From JANNOG01 sp031398915 (GTDB taxonomy: Bacteria; Actinomycetota; Actinomycetes; Actinomycetales; JBBAYJ01): 64,000 nt of DNA. The stretch is from positions 1 to 64,000 of the forward strand of contig JANNOG010000015.1 of the NCBI GenBank assembly GCA_031398915.1, written 5' to 3'. A program made the translations under genes and the position numbers. Below are positions 9,200 through 18,635 of the stretch, one piece after another. The first letter of the stretch is position 1. The number at the start of each line of letters is the position of its first letter. The notes beneath the pieces were generated by a model, which worked only from the letters and a program-made list of their open reading frames with translations, was not told the DNA's origin and searched no databases.

Positions 9200-9464
9200 C
9201 CTCGCCGACAGCGCACTGACGGCGCACCAGAGCCGGCGCGTTGATCAGCCGGACCCGCCACTTTGCCTGGAGCTCTCGGACGAAATCGACGACGGCGTCG
9301 CCGACGGGATCGGCGTCAGCGAGGTCGATCACCACTCGGCTGGTGACGATGCCCTGAACCTGAGTCGTCGCTGTCGCGAAACGATCGGTGTCTCGGTCGT
9401 CCGGGCGTCCCGAGACCCGTACGACAACCTGAGTGCCGACCCGCAATACGTCGACCTCGGCCAC
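9192..9464 (-). CDS. Small STAS-like protein (possible anti-sigma factor antagonist fold)
   Basis: A 90-aa product with a beta–alpha pattern resembling a minimal STAS domain: strands VLRVGTQVVVRVSG and SRVVIDLADADPVG, then a helix AVVDFVRELQAKW and a strand VRLINAP. In SpoIIAA-type antagonists the residue after the central strand is a phosphorylated Ser; here the corresponding loop reads ADADPVGDAV with no Ser, so classic phospho-switching is not evident. It is alone on the minus strand between nadC and lysS, and its first 5 codons approach the lysS leader. The family assignment is tentative. Confidence 0.5.
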   Translation of the reverse strand: MAEVDVLRVGTQVVVRVSGRPDDRDTDRFATATTQVQGIVTSRVVIDLADADPVGDAVVDFVRELQAKWRVRLINAPALVRRQCAVGEVS

Positions 9465-9513
9465 ACGTCCTCCTCCGGGTACCCAACGGCGGGCGGCTGC
9501 CTATCCTGACATC

Positions 9514-11031
9514 GTGCCCGATCCAGTGCAGTCTGTGCTCACCCAGTCCGATCCAGACACCCCGGAACAGATGCGAGTGCGCACGGAGAAGCGGGCTCGC
9601 CTGCTCGCGGCCGGTATCGAGCCGTATCCGGTGACGGTGCCGCGCACGCATTCGCTGGCCGAGGTCCGTTCCGGGTGGTCCGAACTCGTCCCCGGAACGG
9701 TCACCACCGATGAGGTGTCGGTGACCGGGCGGGTAATGCATGCGCGTGTCTCCGGGAAGTTGTGTTTCGCCACCGTCGCCGATGGCGACGGCACCCGGTT
9801 GCAGGTGATGCTGTCGCTCGCCGATATCGGTGAGGACTCATTCGCCGCGTGGAAGTCCGACGTGGACCTGGGGGACCTCGTCTCGGTGACGGGTCCGGTC
9901 GGTACGTCGAAGCGGGGCGAACTGTCGGTCTTCGCTCGCGAATGGCGCCTGGCGGCCAAAGCCCTGCGGCCGCTGCCGAACCTGCACAACGAGTTGTCCG
10001 AAGAGTCGCGAGTCCGCAATCGGCATATCGATCTGATCGTCCGTCCGGAGGCCCGAGAGCACGTTCAGATCAAGGCCACGGTGCTGCGCTCGCTCCGCGA
10101 GACGTTTCACAGTCACGGATTCGTCGAAGTCGAGACACCAATCCTGCACGCGGTGCACGGCGGAGCAGCCGCCCGGCCCTTCCGGACCCATGTCAACGCA
10201 CTCGGTGTCGAGATGTCGTTGCGCATCGCGACCGAGCTGTATCTCAAGAGATGCGTCGTCGGTGGGCTGCACCGCGTCTACGAGATCGGCCGGACGTTTC
10301 GCAATGAGGGCATCGACACCACGCACTCACCCGAGTTCACAATGGTCGAATCGTATGCGGCGTTCGGCACCGTCACGAGTATGGCGGATCTCACCCGCGA
10401 ACTCGTCGTGGCGGCGGCGACGGCGGTCGGGCGCACCACGGTCGTCGACGGCACCGGCTCGCCCATCGACCTGACCGGCCCGTGGCCGACCAGGAGCGTG
10501 CACGAGCTGGTGTCCGCTGCGGTGGGCGAGCACGTCGACGTGGATACCGACGAGACGACGCTGCGCCTCGTGGCGGCGCGCCGCGGTGTCGAATCGGAAG
10601 CCGGGTGGACGGCGGGCGAGATCGTCCTGGAGCTCTACGAGAAGCTGGTCGAGCGAACCATTCGTGATCCGACGTTCGTGAGTGATTTCCCGGCGGATGT
10701 CCGCCCACTGGCTCGCGCGCGTATCGACGAGCCACGGCTGGCTGACGCGTACGACCTAGTGATCGGTGGGTTCGAGGTGGCACCCATCTACACCGAACTC
10801 ACCGACCCCGTGGTGCAACGTGAACGGTTGACAGCGCAATCGCTACGAGCGGCAGCCGGAGACCCAGAGGCCATGGAACTGGACGAGGACTTCATCGCCG
10901 CTCTCGAAGTGGGCATGCCACCAACCGGTGGGATGGGATTGGGCCTGGACCGACTCGTCATGTTGTTGACCGGAGTCGGAATCCGGGAGACCATCCTCTT
11001 CCCCTTGCTGCGTCCGGTCACACACTCATGA
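9514..11031 (+). CDS. lysS: Lysyl-tRNA synthetase, class II
   Basis: Charges tRNA-Lys. The 505-aa protein has the N-terminal OB-fold anticodon domain (VSVTGRVMHARVSGKLCFAT) and a class II catalytic domain: motif 1 region FVEVETPILH, the LysRS signature HGGAAARPF, motif 2 YEIGRTFRNEGID and motif 3 GMGLGLDRLVML near the C-terminus. GTG 9514 is chosen because the open frame further upstream encodes low-complexity sequence. There is no extra membrane domain, so this is not the LysX lipid-modifying type. Codon use is slightly richer in A/T-ending codons than in the flanking operons. lysS next to lsr2 and clpC is a common actinobacterial order. Confidence 0.95.
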   Translation: MPDPVQSVLTQSDPDTPEQMRVRTEKRARLLAAGIEPYPVTVPRTHSLAEVRSGWSELVPGTVTTDEVSVTGRVMHARVSGKLCFATVADGDGTRLQVMLSLADIGEDSFAAWKSDVDLGDLVSVTGPVGTSKRGELSVFAREWRLAAKALRPLPNLHNELSEESRVRNRHIDLIVRPEAREHVQIKATVLRSLRETFHSHGFVEVETPILHAVHGGAAARPFRTHVNALGVEMSLRIATELYLKRCVVGGLHRVYEIGRTFRNEGIDTTHSPEFTMVESYAAFGTVTSMADLTRELVVAAATAVGRTTVVDGTGSPIDLTGPWPTRSVHELVSAAVGEHVDVDTDETTLRLVAARRGVESEAGWTAGEIVLELYEKLVERTIRDPTFVSDFPADVRPLARARIDEPRLADAYDLVIGGFEVAPIYTELTDPVVQRERLTAQSLRAAAGDPEAMELDEDFIAALEVGMPPTGGMGLGLDRLVMLLTGVGIRETILFPLLRPVTHS

Positions 11032-11216
11032 CCTCCGTCGGGCTCGTTCTCGCGGCGCTACTTCCGACGGTGGGTGTGGCAGTACTCTTCGCCATCGCGA
11101 TCCGCGCCATCATCCGGGCTGATGCCAGTGAGCGTGCCGCCGAACGTCAATTCGGCGCATCACAGGCGAAGCCCAGACCGGATAATCGTGACGTCACGAC
11201 ACGCGAAGCCGACTAA
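11028..11216 (+). CDS. Small single-span membrane protein between lysS and lsr2
   Basis: A 62-aa product with one membrane helix at about residues 3–28 (LVLAALLPTVGVAVLFAIAI), a basic juxtamembrane segment (RAIIRADASERAAERQ) and a hydrophilic tail. Its ATG overlaps the lysS stop by 4 bases, so it is translationally coupled. Similar-sized membrane proteins occupy this slot in other actinomycetes, which supports it being real, but no function is known. It is followed by a 118-bp gap that probably carries the lsr2 promoter. Confidence 0.7.
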   Translation: MTSVGLVLAALLPTVGVAVLFAIAIRAIIRADASERAAERQFGASQAKPRPDNRDVTTREAD

Positions 11217-11334
11217 CTGTCGTATGGATTTGCATGGCTCACTCGATGAGAGCACAGTGATACCGACATCGGTGCCGGGAAGCCGGATGACACCGATGCA
11301 TCTTCCACCGCGATCATCCTGAGGAGTCGGAGCC

Positions 11335-11688
11335 ATGGCACAGAAAGTCAGTGTTCTTCTCGTTGACGACCTCGACGGCAGTGAGGCCGTCGAGACCGTG
11401 ACGTTCGGTCTTGATGGGGTCAGTTACGAGATCGACCTGTCCAATGACAACGCGTCAAAGCTTCGCAATGCGCTGGCTAGCTACGTTTCCGGTGGACGTA
11501 AGGCCAGTGGTGGCGGCGTTCGTCGTCGTTCCGCCGCGGTTCGCGGTACGGGTCGCGCATCGTCCGGTACGGGCGCGGTCGACACGAACAGTGTGCGCGA
11601 ATGGGCGCGCGGCAATGGCTACTCGGTGGCCGACCGCGGCCGCATCAAGGCGGACGTCATCGCCGCATACAACACTGCCAACGCCTGA
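11335..11688 (+). CDS. lsr2: Nucleoid-associated histone-like protein Lsr2
   Basis: Lsr2 bridges AT-rich DNA and silences foreign genes, an H-NS-like role in actinobacteria. The 117-aa protein has the N-terminal dimerisation domain (KVSVLLVDDLDGSEAVETVTFGLDGVSYEIDLS in pieces: LVDDLDGSEA, FGLDGVSYEIDL), a basic Gly/Arg/Ser linker at about 60–85, and the C-terminal DNA-binding domain with VREWARGNGYSVADRGRI. The AT-hook-like RGN sits where the family has RGR/RGN. A ribosome-binding site GAGGAG lies 9–14 bases before ATG 11335. It ends just before a strong hairpin terminator shared with terC. Confidence 0.97.
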   Translation: MAQKVSVLLVDDLDGSEAVETVTFGLDGVSYEIDLSNDNASKLRNALASYVSGGRKASGGGVRRRSAAVRGTGRASSGTGAVDTNSVREWARGNGYSVADRGRIKADVIAAYNTANA

Positions 11689-11728
11689 TCCTTCGGCCCT
11701 GACCGGGCCGCTATTCCGCTAGGGCAGG

Positions 11729-11751
11729 GCCCGCCCCAGTCAGGGGCGGGC
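11729..11751. terminator. Hairpin between convergent lsr2 and terC
   Basis: Perfect 9-bp stem GCCCGCCCC / GGGGCGGGC with a 5-nt loop, followed on the plus strand by CTTTCTCT, so it reads as an intrinsic terminator for lsr2. The terC stop codon lies inside the loop/stem, so the same hairpin forms at the 3' end of the terC message, though without a U tract on that side. Confidence 0.8.
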
Positions 11752-12807
11752 TTTCTCTGCGTCAGGCTCCGTCGTGCCGATCTCGTCGGCCGAGATCGAC
11801 TCGCCGGCGGTCGGTTGATCCGACGTCGATCCGGCCGCGTCCAGCTCGATAGCCGCCGATCGGCGGTTGGCGAGTAGTGAGGTGATGGTCACCACCACCA
11901 ATGTGGCGACTATCACGCCGAGGCTGAGCAGGGTGGGGATCTCGGGGACGCTCGGCCACACGTTGTGCGCCCAGTGAAGGACGAGCTTCGCCCCGATGAA
12001 GAACAAGATGAACGCCAGGCCGTACGACAGGTGCGACAGCTTGGACAGAGCGCCCTCGAGCAGGAAGTACAGGGCCCGCAGTCCCAAGAGGGCGAAGGCG
12101 TTGGTCGCGAACACGAGGTAGGGGTCGCCCGTGATGCCGTAGACGGCAGGGACCGAGTCGATGGCGAACACCAGGTCGGTGACGAGGATCGCCACGATGA
12201 CCAAGGCGAATGGGGTGACCTTGCGGACCCCGGCCTCTCGAATGACCAACCGGACCCCGTGATAGGCCTCGGTCACCGGTGCGAATCGACTCATGATCTT
12301 GACCACCCGCAGTTCGGCGACATTCACCTCCTTCTGGTGCCCCGACAGGGCTTCACGGAGGATCTGCACACCGGTGATCGCCAGGATCACTCCGAAGACC
12401 AGGAACGCCCAGTCGAAGCGCTGGATGGCAGCCGCACCCACGGCGATGAAGGCACCACGCAGGATCAATGCTCCGACGATGCCGAACAGCAGGGCGCGTT
12501 GCTGGAGGACTCGTGGCACTGCGAAGCTGGTGAGCAACAGAATGAAGACGAACAGGTTGTCGACACTGAGCGACTTCTCCACCAGGTACCCGGTGTAGTA
12601 CTCCAAGCCGATCTCGGAGCCGTAACGGGTCGTGATGAACACCCCGAACAGCAACGGAAGCGCGATGTAGAACGTCGACCAGCCCGCCGCCTCCCGGAAG
12701 GACACCTCGTGCGGCTTGCGCGTCAGTGCGAAGTCCAGGGCTACCAGGGCGATGACGCCCGTGATCGTGGCAGTCCAGAGCCAGGGACTACCGATGGAAT
12801 CCAGCAT
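11740..12807 (-). CDS. TerC-family integral membrane protein (Alx-like)
   Basis: A 355-aa polytopic protein with about nine hydrophobic segments. The TerC family signature is present: YTGYLVEKSLSVDNLFVFI in the second half of helix 3 and TDLVFAIDSVPAVYGIT in helix 7, the latter supplying acidic residues thought to handle divalent cations. Family members are linked to tellurite resistance, manganese export and metal loading of exported proteins. The C-terminal 45 residues are hydrophilic and acidic. ATG 12807. The 287-bp leader shared with clpC was checked for a manganese (yybP-ykoY) riboswitch; none was recognised by eye. Confidence 0.92.
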   Translation of the reverse strand: MLDSIGSPWLWTATITGVIALVALDFALTRKPHEVSFREAAGWSTFYIALPLLFGVFITTRYGSEIGLEYYTGYLVEKSLSVDNLFVFILLLTSFAVPRVLQQRALLFGIVGALILRGAFIAVGAAAIQRFDWAFLVFGVILAITGVQILREALSGHQKEVNVAELRVVKIMSRFAPVTEAYHGVRLVIREAGVRKVTPFALVIVAILVTDLVFAIDSVPAVYGITGDPYLVFATNAFALLGLRALYFLLEGALSKLSHLSYGLAFILFFIGAKLVLHWAHNVWPSVPEIPTLLSLGVIVATLVVVTITSLLANRRSAAIELDAAGSTSDQPTAGESISADEIGTTEPDAEKARP

Positions 12808-12944
12808 GCGCCGCTACTCCTCTGTGTCGTGGTGGGGCTGTGTCGTGGTGGGTACGGCTCGTCGTGGTCCTACTGTCGTTGTCGCGCCATTGTTTCAGTG
12901 GGTCCTCCGGGCAACGTCGGCCGGACGCGTCACGTTCCGCAGCG

Positions 12945-12969
12945 GCGCTTACGCCCTCGGCGGAAGCGC
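12945..12969. promoter_or_regulatory. Inverted repeat upstream of clpC and terC
   Basis: Two 11-nt arms, GCGCTTACGCC and GGCGGAAGCGC, separated by CTC, complementary except for one position. It lies 126 bp before the clpC start and 138 bp before the terC start, within their shared divergent promoter region. It may be an operator or an RNA hairpin. It does not match the ClgR consensus CGCYNANRGCG well, so I do not name the regulator. Confidence 0.45.
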
Positions 12970-13094
12970 GACGTCGCACGGAACCGAGTGTCCTGTCCCG
13001 CCGGTTAGGGAGGTTAGATCTACTCAGGTAGAGCAGACTGGTCACCGACGTATCGGCATCACCCACAGCAGCACCGCCCTCGAGGGGAGCTCAC

Positions 13095-15638
<2,544 letters not shown>

Positions 15639-15664
15639 CGGCGCAGACTCGGGCCGAGGGGCTG

Positions 15665-15693
15665 AGGGCCGAGGGGTCCAACCCCTCGGCCCT
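15665..15693 (+). terminator. Hairpin terminator after clpC
   Basis: Perfect 12-bp stem AGGGCCGAGGGG / CCCCTCGGCCCT with a 5-nt loop TCCAA, starting 27 bases after the clpC stop. There is no U tract, as is common for actinobacterial terminators. It ends 38 bases before the argA-like start. Confidence 0.75.
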
Positions 15694-15730
15694 AGTCGGG
15701 CGTGACCTGGTCGGGCGTGACCCGGTCGAG

Positions 15731-16222
15731 GTGAGGCTGCGCCCCGCGCTACCCGCCGACGTGCCGGCTTTGGCCGCCATGGTGGGCGCGCACGTCGCTG
15801 ATCGGCGCCTCCTGGCCAAGGACCTGGTCACGCTGTACGAAGACATCCAGGAATTCGTCGTGGCCGACGTCGACGGCGAGGTCGTGGGTGGTGGGGCATT
15901 GCACGTCATGTGGGCCGACCTCGGTGAGATTCGCACCCTCGTCGTGGGCCCGGCAGCCCGTGGACGTGGCGTCGGGCGGCTGATCGTCGACTCTCTGATG
16001 GGCCGCGCTCGCAGCTTGGGTCTGACCCGGTTGTTCTGCCTGACCTTCGAGACGGGGTTCTTCGCGCGCTTCGGTTTCGCGCCGATCGAGGGGCAGGCGG
16101 TGACGCCGGAGGTGTACGACCAGATGCTGCGCTCGCACGACGACGGTGTCGCTGAGTTCTTGGACCTGGCCAGAGTCAAGCCGAACAGCCTGGGCAACAC
16201 CCGCATGCTCTGCCACCTCTGA
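15731..16222 (+). CDS. argA: ArgA-type amino-acid N-acetyltransferase (GNAT)
   Basis: A 163-aa single-domain GNAT. The acetyl-CoA loop is VGPAARGRGVGRLI; C-terminal elements LFCLTFETGFFARFGF, DGVAEFLDLARVKPNSLGN and the ending RMLCHL closely follow the short mycobacterial N-acetylglutamate synthase (Rv2747 type), which acetylates glutamate/glutamine to start arginine synthesis. The assignment rests on that remembered similarity. It is transcribed away from clpC after the hairpin. GTG 15731 is the only reasonable start, as the frame upstream has no other start near the domain boundary. Confidence 0.82.
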   Translation: MRLRPALPADVPALAAMVGAHVADRRLLAKDLVTLYEDIQEFVVADVDGEVVGGGALHVMWADLGEIRTLVVGPAARGRGVGRLIVDSLMGRARSLGLTRLFCLTFETGFFARFGFAPIEGQAVTPEVYDQMLRSHDDGVAEFLDLARVKPNSLGNTRMLCHL

Positions 16223-16286
16223 TTCGCTGCCCACCCCCACCGCCCTCCCCTCCCACCGCCCCGCCCACCGCCCCGCCCACCGCTGC

Positions 16287-16348
16287 CGTGATCATGGGGG
16301 ATTTGGGGGGTTCGCCGAGCTGAATCCCCCTAATCGCCCATGATCACG
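16287..16348. repeat. 62-nt palindromic repeat element, copy 1
   Basis: Begins CGTGATCATGGG and ends CCCATGATCACG, which pair perfectly over 12 bp. Inside, GATT pairs with AATC and GGGGG with CCCCC, giving a nearly continuous imperfect hairpin around a small loop. It is preceded by CCACCGCTGC, also found before copy 2. Confidence 0.85.
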
Positions 16349-16430
16349 CGGGGTTCCCGCCCCGCCCCGCCCCGCGCCACCGCCCCGCCCGCCCCGGTCC
16401 ACCGCCCCGCCCGCCCCGGCCCACCGCTGC

Positions 16431-16492
16431 CGTGATCATGGGAGATTCGGGGGGTTCGCCGGGTTAAACCCCCTCAAACAGCCATGATCACG
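16431..16492. repeat. 62-nt palindromic repeat element, copy 2
   Basis: The same length and ends as copy 1 (CGTGATCATGG … CCATGATCACG, 11 bp paired), with an inner GGGGG/CCCCC stem and the same GGTTCGCCG core. The interior differs at several bases yet keeps the main stems, which suggests the structure, not the exact sequence, is retained. Starts are 144 bp apart. Confidence 0.85.
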
Positions 16493-16557
16493 CGGGGGTG
16501 GCGGGGTGCGGGGAGGCGGGGGTGGCGGGTGGCGGGGTGGCGGGGTGCGGGGGTGGG

Positions 16558-17844
16558 TCACTCGTAACGCAGGGCCTGGATCGGGGGGAGCGAAGCGGCG
16601 CGATTGGCCGGATACAACCCGAAGAACACCCCGGTGCCGATCGAGAACGTCAGAGCCAGGATCACCGACAAGGGGGTGACCTCAGGCGAGAAACCCTGGA
16701 TCGAGATGAACTGGACCAGGCTTCCCAGGAGTAGTCCGAACAGGCCACCGGTGAACGTCAATGTGACCGCCTCCAGCAGGAACTGGCCCAGCAGATGGTG
16801 ATGTTGAGCCCCGATCGCCTTGCGGATGCCGATCTCGCGGGTGCGCTCGGTCACGGTCACCAACATGATGTTCATGACGCCGATCCCGCCGACGAACAGC
16901 GCGATACCCGCGATGGCGGCGGCCAGAACCTGCAGGATGATGCTGATCGCGCGGACACTGCGAAGCTCTTCGGTTCGGGTGTAGACCTCGAAATCCGCCG
17001 CGTCCAACGGACCGAGCAGGTGCGAGGCGCGCAGGGCCGCCCGAACCTGGTCGGCAGCGGACTCGACGACGGCTTCGTCGGCCGCCAGCACGTAGACCTG
17101 TGGATAGCCCTGTTGTGGTCCGAGCAGGGTGTCCTGGATGGTCGATTCGGGCATGTACGAGGTCGGCTGCCCGGGGTAGGTGTCGTCGGTGGTTCCGATG
17201 ACGTCGTAGGTGGTGCCGTTCACGATGACCGTGGACCCGACGTCCGCGCCGAGGTTGCCGGCCGCCGTCGTACTCAGCACGACCACTCGGGCCCTCGCCG
17301 CGACGTCGGCCTCGGTGAGGTACGTGCCTGCTGTGACGGGCAGGCCGATCACCCGTGCGTAGCGGTTGTCGGTGCCCAGGATCTCGGTGTCGGTGTACCC
17401 GCCGGCGTCGGTGCTCATCGGCCCGTAGAACGAGAAGGACCCGGAGGCCGCCGCCACGTCGGGCGCGACGCTCGGGTCGTTCAATAGAGCGATGTCGGCC
17501 TCGGACAGTTGCTGCGGTGGCGGTGGCAGGTACGGCGTCGCCCGCGGGTCGAACGCCTCGAATGCGTCCGCCTCGGGGTCGCCACCACCAGGTTCGATAC
17601 CGCCAGGTTCGACACCGCCCGCGAATGGACCCCGGTCCGAGATGAACCCGCCGTAGACGTTGATCAGCTTGGGTGAGCCCAGACCTTCCAGCTGCTGTTC
17701 GGTGCCGCTCACCGCACCGGCGGCGACAGCAGTCAGCGTGATGACGGCGAAAACCCCGATCCCGATGCTCAGCATCGTCAGGAACGAGCACACCTTGTTG
17801 GCCAGGATGCCGCCGAACGCCAGTGCCAGATTGTCGAAGATCAC
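16558..17844 (-). CDS. MacB/FtsX-type ABC transporter permease
   Basis: A 428-aa permease. The N-terminal helix (about 15–45) is followed by a MacB-type extracytoplasmic domain (about 50–285, including a Gly/Pro-rich insert near 65–95), then three helices forming the FtsX domain (about 300–420). The conserved cytoplasmic segment VTERTREIGIRKAIGAQ lies between helices 2 and 3. MacB-type machines do not move substrates through the membrane directly but drive an adaptor outside it. The gene ends the three-gene operon adaptor–ATPase–permease; its GTG overlaps the ATPase stop by 4 bases. Confidence 0.92.
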   Translation of the reverse strand: MIFDNLALAFGGILANKVCSFLTMLSIGIGVFAVITLTAVAAGAVSGTEQQLEGLGSPKLINVYGGFISDRGPFAGGVEPGGIEPGGGDPEADAFEAFDPRATPYLPPPPQQLSEADIALLNDPSVAPDVAAASGSFSFYGPMSTDAGGYTDTEILGTDNRYARVIGLPVTAGTYLTEADVAARARVVVLSTTAAGNLGADVGSTVIVNGTTYDVIGTTDDTYPGQPTSYMPESTIQDTLLGPQQGYPQVYVLAADEAVVESAADQVRAALRASHLLGPLDAADFEVYTRTEELRSVRAISIILQVLAAAIAGIALFVGGIGVMNIMLVTVTERTREIGIRKAIGAQHHHLLGQFLLEAVTLTFTGGLFGLLLGSLVQFISIQGFSPEVTPLSVILALTFSIGTGVFFGLYPANRAASLPPIQALRYE

Positions 17845-18635
17845 GTCAGCTCCAGCTGGGTCACCCAGGTGGGCAACGGCGCCCGCTCCCGCACCGGTTC
17901 ATGTCGACGGTCACTGACGACGCGACCGTCGTGCAGCACGACGGTGCGACCACCCCACGCCGCGACGTCGTGCTCGTGGGTGATGACCACGACCGTCCGC
18001 CCCTGATCGTTCAGGTCGGCGAACACCTGCAGAACCTCGTGCGTCGAGGTCGAGTCGAGGTTGCCGGTCGGCTCGTCCGCCAGGATCAAGGCAGGTTCGC
18101 TGACGATCGCGCGTGCCACGGCCACCCGCTGCTGCTGTCCACCCGACAATTCCGAGGGGCGATGGGTGGCCCGATCCGACAGGCCGACGGCCGCCAGCGC
18201 CTCCAGTGCGCGGCGGCGGCGCTGCCGTCGGGGCACCCCGGCGTACAGCAGTGGCAGCTCGACATTGCGGACCGCCGGGACTCGGCGCAACAGATTGAAA
18301 CTCTGAAAGACGAATCCGATCTTCTGGTTGCGGACCAGCGCCTGTTCGCGACGACCCAGGCCCGCCACCTCGACCCCGTCCAACAGGTACTGCCCGGAGC
18401 TGGGAGCGTCCAGACACCCCAGGATGTTCATCAGGGTGCTCTTGCCGCTGCCCGAGCTCCCCATGATGGCGACGAATTCGCCGGCTTCCACCGACAGCCA
18501 CACGTCGGCCAGGGCGTGCACGGTCGTCTGACCGGTCTCGAAGATCCGGCTCAATCCCCTCACGTCGATGATCGGAGCGGCCGCCCCCACCTCGACCCCC
18601 CCGTCATCCCGCGTGCCTGGGGATACCTCAGCCAC
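17841..18635 (-). CDS. MacB/LolD-type ABC transporter ATPase
   Basis: A 264-aa cytosolic ATPase: Walker A GSSGSGKST, Q-loop GFVFQSFNLL, ABC signature LSGGQQQRVAVARA, Walker B ALILADEPTGNLDS and switch THEHDVAAW (the family normally has THD/THE-x-x-x-A). It energises the downstream permease. GTG 18635 lies 8 bases inside the 3' end of the adaptor gene, showing tight coupling. About 15 residues at the N-terminus precede the conserved domain, so a start at an internal GTG cannot be excluded. Confidence 0.93.
   Translation of the reverse strand: MAEVSPGTRDDGGVEVGAAAPIIDVRGLSRIFETGQTTVHALADVWLSVEAGEFVAIMGSSGSGKSTLMNILGCLDAPSSGQYLLDGVEVAGLGRREQALVRNQKIGFVFQSFNLLRRVPAVRNVELPLLYAGVPRRQRRRRALEALAAVGLSDRATHRPSELSGGQQQRVAVARAIVSEPALILADEPTGNLDSTSTHEVLQVFADLNDQGRTVVVITHEHDVAAWGGRTVVLHDGRVVSDRRHEPVRERAPLPTWVTQLELT

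Larger units (their letters stand above)
16223..16557. other. Gene-free convergent region with palindromes and C-rich/G-rich tracts
   Basis: This 335-bp stretch between the convergent argA and ABC-permease genes has no coding sequence I can support. It contains repeated CCGCCCC(G)CCCAC-like units on its left and middle, two 62-nt palindromic elements, and a purine-rich G tract (GGCGGGGTGCGGGG-like units) on its right. The C-rich left side and G-rich right side are roughly complementary, so the whole region could fold into a large structure or act as a two-way terminator. Confidence 0.8.

Noticed and set aside
11965..13008. A 347-codon plus-strand frame opposite terC
   Set aside because: Asp/Glu/Gln/His-rich composition typical of a shadow; terC has the real family motifs.
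12808..13094. Possible manganese (yybP-ykoY) riboswitch or ClgR site before terC/clpC
   Set aside because: No conserved riboswitch core or ClgR consensus (CGCYNANRGCG) found by eye; only an unnamed dyad reported.
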